A stretch of DNA of 64,000 nucleotides, taken from contig NZ_SELS01000041.1 in NCBI RefSeq assembly GCF_004197395.1, positions 1 through 64,000 on the forward strand, given 5' to 3'. Below are positions 59,624-64,000 of this stretch, in pieces. The position numbers and the translations under genes are program-made. Each line of letters starts with the position of its first letter. The first letter of the stretch is position 1. Below the pieces are notes generated by a model. It did no database searches and was not told where the DNA came from. It saw only the letters and a program-made list of their open reading frames with translations. This DNA is from Paraburkholderia sp. UYCP14C (GTDB taxonomy: Bacteria > Pseudomonadota > Gammaproteobacteria > Burkholderiales > Burkholderiaceae).

Positions 59624-60817
59624 TCAGAACTGGATGCCCGATCGCTCGGCGACCGTGTGCATGTCCTTGTCGCCGCGGCCCGACAGGTTGACCAGCAGAA
59701 TCTTGTCTTTCGACAAGGTCGGCGCGAGCTTCGTAGCGTACGAGAGCGCGTGGCTCGACTCCAGCGCAGGAATAATGCCCTCGATGCGACAGCAATCGTG
59801 GAACGCCTTCAGCGCTTCTTCGTCGGTGATGCCGACGTATTGCGCGCGATTGCTCTCTTTTAGCCACGCATGCTCGGGACCGACGCCCGGATAGTCGAGA
59901 CCTGCCGACACCGAATGCGTCTCGATGATCTGGCCGTCTTCGTCCTGCAGCAGATACGTACGGTTGCCGTGCAACACCCCAGGGCTACCGCCGATCAGCG
60001 ATGCCGCATGACGACCCGTTTCGATGCCGTCGCCGGCTGCTTCCACGCCGATCAACTGCACGGACTTGTCGTCGATATACGGATAAAAGATCCCCATCGC
60101 ATTCGAACCGCCGCCAACACACGCGATCACGGCATCCGGCTGACGACCGGCGAGTTCGGGCATCTGCTCGCGGCATTCGTCGCCGATCACACGCTGGAAG
60201 TCGCGCACCATCATCGGATACGGATGCGGACCCGCGACCGTGCCGATGATGTAGAACGTGTTTTCGACGTTGGTGACCCAGTCGCGCATCGCTTCGTTCA
60301 GCGCGTCCTTCAGCGTGCGCGAGCCCGATTCGACCGGCACGACCGTCGCGCCGAGCAGTTTCATGCGATAGACGTTGGCGGCCTGGCGGCGCACGTCCTC
60401 GGCGCCCATGTAGACCACGCATTCCATACCGAAACGGGCGCAGATCGTCGCCGTGGCCACGCCGTGCTGACCGGCGCCGGTTTCCGCGATCACGCGCGGC
60501 TTGCCCATGCGCTTGGCGAGCAGCGCCTGGCCGATCACGTTGTTGATCTTGTGCGCGCCGGTGTGATTCAGGTCTTCGCGCTTCAGATAAATCTGCGCGC
60601 CGCCGAGCAATTCGCTCCAGCGCTGTGCGTGATAAATCGGCGACGGGCGACCCACGAAATACTTCAGTTCGCGCTCGTATTCGGCGACGAATTCCGGGTC
60701 TTTCTGATATTTCTCGTACGCTTCACGCAGCTCGTCGAGTGCGGAAAACAGCGTTTCAGCGACGAACACGCCGCCAAACTGGCCGAAGTGGCCTCTTTCG
60801 TCAGGCAAGTTATACAT
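59624..60817 (-). CDS. trpB: Tryptophan synthase, beta chain
   Basis: 397 residues, a PLP enzyme that joins indole and serine. The PLP Lys90 lies in HTGAHKINN, with GAGQHG and the GGGSNA phosphate loop (~237). It begins [16 protein letters not shown], as in the family. The ATG at 60817 was chosen over an upstream in-frame GTG at 60826. It is 60 bases after trpF. Confidence 0.97.
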   Translation of the reverse strand: MYNLPDERGHFGQFGGVFVAETLFSALDELREAYEKYQKDPEFVAEYERELKYFVGRPSPIYHAQRWSELLGGAQIYLKREDLNHTGAHKINNVIGQALLAKRMGKPRVIAETGAGQHGVATATICARFGMECVVYMGAEDVRRQAANVYRMKLLGATVVPVESGSRTLKDALNEAMRDWVTNVENTFYIIGTVAGPHPYPMMVRDFQRVIGDECREQMPELAGRQPDAVIACVGGGSNAMGIFYPYIDDKSVQLIGVEAAGDGIETGRHAASLIGGSPGVLHGNRTYLLQDEDGQIIETHSVSAGLDYPGVGPEHAWLKESNRAQYVGITDEEALKAFHDCCRIEGIIPALESSHALSYATKLAPTLSKDKILLVNLSGRGDKDMHTVAERSGIQF

Positions 60818-60877
60818 GATGATCACTCTTCTCAGGATGGCTCGCGGCTTTCATCGGAAAGCGCCCGCGAGCCTGAA

Positions 60878-61588
60878 TCATTCAGCGTCCGCGGCGCGCA
60901 CCGCGCGTACGAACGCCGCCATCCGGGCGTGATCCTTCACGCCCCGGGCGCCCGGCACTTCGATGCCGCTCGAGACATCGACCGCGTACGGGCGCACGCG
61001 ATGGATCGCATCACTGACGTTTTGCGTGTTCAACCCACCACTCAAAACGGCCCGATGCGCGAGCTCTGCTGGAATAAGTGACCAATCGAAAACCTTCCCG
61101 CCGCCGCCGTAGCCTTCGACATGGGTGTCGAACAGAAGACCACTGGCTGCTGAATAGTTGAAGGCCGATTTTACCAAATCGGCCGGTCGAGTATCCGCCG
61201 CCACCCTTAACGCACGCAACCAAGGCAAACCCGCAACGCCGGCGAGCGACTCGCACTGCTCCGGCGTCTCGTCGCCATGGAACTGCAATAGCGTCAGGTT
61301 CACGTTGCTCGCAACTTCGTGGACCCATTCCGCGGTCGCGTTGACGAACAGACCGACGACCGACACGAAGGGCGGCACATCGTGCACGAGTTCGACCGCT
61401 TGCGCGACGCTGACCGAGCGCGGGCTCGGCGGATAGAACACGAGGCCGATCGCGTCGGCGCCGAGGTCGATCGCGTGCGCGATGTCGGCGGGTTTCGACA
61501 GTCCGCACAGCTTGATGCGCGTGCGGTGCGGCACGCTTTGCGAGGCGGTGGCGTCGGCCTGGTCGGCGGGGTTCTCTGTTGCTTTCAT
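60878..61588 (-). CDS. trpF: Phosphoribosylanthranilate isomerase
   Basis: 236 residues. The catalytic Cys is in [15 protein letters not shown] (~26) and the catalytic Asp in [12 protein letters not shown] (~143). The phosphate loop is [11 protein letters not shown] and VDVSSGIE. The ATG at 61588 overlaps the truA stop (ATGA), which argues for this start over ATGs at 61609 and 61621. About 20 polar residues precede the family core. Confidence 0.95.
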   Translation of the reverse strand: MKATENPADQADATASQSVPHRTRIKLCGLSKPADIAHAIDLGADAIGLVFYPPSPRSVSVAQAVELVHDVPPFVSVVGLFVNATAEWVHEVASNVNLTLLQFHGDETPEQCESLAGVAGLPWLRALRVAADTRPADLVKSAFNYSAASGLLFDTHVEGYGGGGKVFDWSLIPAELAHRAVLSGGLNTQNVSDAIHRVRPYAVDVSSGIEVPGARGVKDHARMAAFVRAVRAADAE

Positions 61589-62397
61589 GTTTCCGGTTGT
61601 TCGGTCCATACGCTGCTCCACGGCACGCTGCCCGTCGCCGGGTCGGGCACGCCGAATTGCTCAGGATAGCCCACTTGCGCGAGATACAGGCCGTCGGGCA
61701 TGAAGGTCGGTGCCGCGCAATCGCGGCTGCGGCTCGCGAGCACCTCGGCCATCCACGCGGCCGGGCGGCGGCCGCTGCCGATTTCGATCAGACAGCCCAT
61801 CACGTTGCGCACCATGTGATGCAGGAACGCGTTCGCGCGGAAGCGGAAATGCACGAAGTTACCTTGCCGTTTGACGTCGATCTGGTACAGATGCTTGAAC
61901 GGCGTCTTCGATTGGCATTGCGACGAACGAAACGCCGAGAAGTCATGCTCGCCGATCAGGTGCTCGGCGGCCGAGCGCATCGCGTCGACGTCGAGCGGCG
62001 TGTGCACCCAACCGGCGCGCGTCGTGAGCATCGGCGAGCGAACCGGACTGACGTACAGCATGTAGTAATAGGTGCGCTCGAATGCCGAAAACCGCGCATG
62101 AAAATCGTCGGGCATCGGCTTGGCCCATTGCACGCCGATCGTCTTCGGCAAAAACGCGTTCGGGCCACGCACCCAGGAGATGTCGACGCGATCGAGTTCG
62201 GTGTCGAAATGCACGACCTGGCCCAAGCCATGCACACCGCGGTCGGTGCGGCCGGCTACGATCGTCTGTACGGGCGTGCGCGTGAATTCGCGCAACGCCC
62301 CTTCGAGCTCGTCCTGCACCGTGTTGCCATGCGGCTGCGACTGCCATCCGGCGAACGCGGCGCCGTCGTACTGCACGCCCAATGCGATGCGCTTCAC
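61585..62397 (-). CDS. truA: tRNA pseudouridine(38-40) synthase
   Basis: 270 residues. The catalytic Asp52 lies in [12 protein letters not shown]. It opens [17 protein letters not shown], the family N-terminus. It modifies uridines 38-40 of many tRNAs. The ATG lies a few bases inside the end of the fimV-like gene, whose stop at 62394 overlaps it by four bases, and trpF overlaps its own stop. Confidence 0.97.
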   Translation of the reverse strand: MKRIALGVQYDGAAFAGWQSQPHGNTVQDELEGALREFTRTPVQTIVAGRTDRGVHGLGQVVHFDTELDRVDISWVRGPNAFLPKTIGVQWAKPMPDDFHARFSAFERTYYYMLYVSPVRSPMLTTRAGWVHTPLDVDAMRSAAEHLIGEHDFSAFRSSQCQSKTPFKHLYQIDVKRQGNFVHFRFRANAFLHHMVRNVMGCLIEIGSGRRPAAWMAEVLASRSRDCAAPTFMPDGLYLAQVGYPEQFGVPDPATGSVPWSSVWTEQPET

Positions 62398-64000
62398 GAC
62401 AGCGGAGCGAGAGTCGAAAGCAACGCGCGGGCTTCGGTGCGCGTAGCTGGATCGTTGGCTTCGATTACTTCGTTGATCAGCGCGCGGGCGCCCGCCAGAT
62501 CGCCGAGCTCGATGTACTCGGAGGCCAATTCCAGCTTGTTGCGCGCGATGCGGCCGAGATCGGCCGGCGTGAAGGCCGGCAACGGCTGCGCCGGGCTCGG
62601 CGGCAACTCGAGGTCGAAGTCGAGCTTCAGCGCGCCGAAGCCGGCCGCGCCGAGACCCGCGACGGCGCCGTGGCCTGCTGTTCCGGCGGCGATCTGGTCG
62701 GCGATGTGCGACGCGTCGTCGTCCGCGTCGTGGACGCCGAAGGCCTGCTGCGCGGTCGTATCGGGCGATGCGACCGGTTGCGTCGACAGCGACGTGAAAC
62801 GCTCTGCTTCGCCGAAAGTGGGTACCTCGATGCGCGGCGGCAGCGGCATGTTCAGGCTGCCAAACGCGTCGACGGCGTCGCGCGGAAATTCGGTCGGTGC
62901 GAACGGTGCGGGTTGCGCCGGCACGGGGATGTCGCCCAACGGCTGACCGAACGACGTGGTGGCGCGCGGTCCGATCTGGTGTTGCGTGAAATCGATCACT
63001 GGGGGTGGAACGTTCAAGGGGGACTGCGGTTCGGCCGTCGCGGTGTGCGGTGCGGTCGAGGGCGTTTCTGCTGGGCTTGGACTCGGGGATGTGGTCGCGC
63101 CGGTCGCTTTATCTGTCGTCGGGCTTTCTGTGGATGCCTCGTCCCATTGCAGGTGATGCGTGTTCTCGTCCTGCGTCGCGCCGGCGACCGGTTCGAGCGG
63201 TCCCAGCGGCAATGCGTCCGCGCCGAGCTCTGCAGCGGCGGCGAGATTGGCGGCCGTGGCTGCGGAGCGCAGTGTCTCGTCGTGGACCGGTGCGAGCGCC
63301 GGTGGTTCAGTGGGCGGTTCGCTTGCGCTGAATGGCGGGATGCTGGCGAGTGGCGCCGTCGGTGCGGTGGGTTCGGGCGTGCCGCCTTGCTGTGCCGCCT
63401 GCTCCTCTGCCGTGCGCTCGGATGCGACGCTTTCTGCTGATGCGCGTTCCGCTTCCGCACGTTCTGCGGAGGTGTGTGCTGCTGCTTGTTCGGTGGCGGC
63501 TTGCTCGGCTGCTGCGCGTTCCGCCGCGGCTCGCTCCTCGGCCGCAGCCCGCTCTTCCGCGCCTCGCTCGGCTGCTGCATTTTCCGCCGCAACTTGCTCG
63601 GCTGCTGCCCTTTGTGTCGCCGCGTGTTCCGCCGCTGCCTCCTCCGCCGCGCGCTCCGCAGCTGCCCGCTCCGCCGCCGCGCTTTCTGCCGCTGCCTGCT
63701 CGGCTGCCGCACGTTCCGCAGCCGCATGCTCTGCGGCTGCCGCCGCTGCCGCCACTGCCGCCTGCCGCGCAACCTCTTGATCTCGCGCGTCCGCTCCTTC
63801 CGTGATCGCCGCCTGCCCTGTCACCGCGCTGCCATCGCGGGAATCGGCCTCACTCACCGATCTCGCCATTTCCCCATCAGTTGCCTCGGCGGCCCGCGCC
63901 GCAGCTTCCTTTTCGCGCTTGCGGCGACCCATGCGCATAGCAGCGAGCAGAACGATCAGTGCTGCGCCCACCGCCGCGGCGATGCTCAGATCGCGCTGAG
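62394..64000 (-). CDS. fimV: FimV-like polar-hub protein, N-terminus outside the window
   Basis: The frame stays open to the last base, reading [20 protein letters not shown] before a basic stop-transfer ([11 protein letters not shown]). This is therefore the C-terminal part of a larger protein, not one starting at the GTG at 63971. The helix is the single transmembrane segment of FimV/HubP. A repeat of Ala-Ala-Ala-Glu-X units (~63410-63770) and a Pro/Thr-rich linker follow. The C-terminal ~75 residues are the FimV C-terminal TPR-like domain ([20 protein letters not shown]). The gene order with truA supports FimV. Confidence 0.8.
   Translation of the reverse strand, partial: QRDLSIAAAVGAALIVLLAAMRMGRRKREKEAAARAAEATDGEMARSVSEADSRDGSAVTGQAAITEGADARDQEVARQAAVAAAAAAAEHAAAERAAAEQAAAESAAAERAAAERAAEEAAAEHAATQRAAAEQVAAENAAAERGAEERAAAEERAAAERAAAEQAATEQAAAHTSAERAEAERASAESVASERTAEEQAAQQGGTPEPTAPTAPLASIPPFSASEPPTEPPALAPVHDETLRSAATAANLAAAAELGADALPLGPLEPVAGATQDENTHHLQWDEASTESPTTDKATGATTSPSPSPAETPSTAPHTATAEPQSPLNVPPPVIDFTQHQIGPRATTSFGQPLGDIPVPAQPAPFAPTEFPRDAVDAFGSLNMPLPPRIEVPTFGEAERFTSLSTQPVASPDTTAQQAFGVHDADDDASHIADQIAAGTAGHGAVAGLGAAGFGALKLDFDLELPPSPAQPLPAFTPADLGRIARNKLELASEYIELGDLAGARALINEVIEANDPATRTEARALLSTLAPLS
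63410..63770 (-). repeat. Ala/Glu pentapeptide repeat in the FimV-like protein
   Basis: About 20-22 tandem five-residue units of the type [20 protein letters not shown], with substitutions, are encoded by a degenerate 15-base repeat. The region should form a long charged helix. Confidence 0.75.

Noticed and set aside
63160..63780. Ala/Ser/Cys-rich 206-residue plus-strand frame
   Set aside because: It is the complement of the Ala/Glu repeat of the FimV-like gene. Its repetitive look comes from the opposite strand.

Overview
The window is high-GC, gene-dense DNA from a betaproteobacterium of the Burkholderia/Paraburkholderia group, most likely the secondary chromosome. The case rests on gene order: a minus-strand block fimV-truA-trpF-trpB-DNA methyltransferase-trpA-accD-folC-dedD-cvpA-purF-metZ at the right, thrB followed by a BPSS1780-type membrane protein at the left, a glucose-dehydrogenase-type gamma-alpha-beta operon, and the strong codon bias of this family. 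No rRNA, tRNA, CRISPR array or prophage was seen. The only mobile-element trace is the 3' tail of a group II intron at the left edge, whose body lies outside the window.

Left third (1-27850): housekeeping and accessory genes in short units. These are a split chromate transporter pair, AMP nucleosidase, a DUF2782-like exported protein, homoserine kinase plus a membrane protein, an ohrR/ohr peroxide-defence pair, photolyase, TspO, a DUF3563 small protein, a PHB-depolymerase-type esterase, a PAP2 phosphatase, and modABC with convergent modE. Next come an SDR/LysR pair, a small membrane protein, a SetA-like sugar exporter, a tautomerase/LysR pair, a His/Ala/Gly-rich exported protein, an Xre/RES toxin-antitoxin pair, and an ApaH-like phosphatase. 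The section ends with a three-subunit membrane sugar dehydrogenase (small subunit, FAD/3Fe-4S flavoprotein, triheme cytochrome c) and a DUF1345 membrane protein.

Centre (28383-46925): seven plus-strand genes for alpha-glucan and trehalose metabolism: glgE, a treS-maltokinase fusion, glgB, glgX, treZ, malQ and treY. Most neighbours overlap by a few bases. Together they could turn trehalose into branched glucan (TreS, maltokinase, GlgE, GlgB) and turn glucan back into trehalose (GlgX, MalQ, TreY, TreZ), so both directions sit in one transcription unit. GlgE carries a roughly 460-residue N-terminal extension that looks like a catalytically dead GH13 domain. No glgA, glgC or glgP is present.

Right third (46966-64000): a CorC/HlyC-type transporter, a histidine kinase whose ATP-binding motifs are lost, an FKBP isomerase and an AraC regulator. 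The long minus-strand biosynthetic block follows, and its first gene, a FimV-like protein with an Ala/Glu pentapeptide repeat, runs off the right end.

The observations most worth a second look are the closed glucan-trehalose cycle with the degenerate GlgE domain, the orphan methyltransferase inside the trp genes, the pseudo-histidine-kinase, a plus-strand terminator in the accD-folC gap that may end an antisense RNA, the group II intron remnant, and several well-formed operators (ModE-, OhrR- and LacI-like and others). I did not find a system I could call wholly new.
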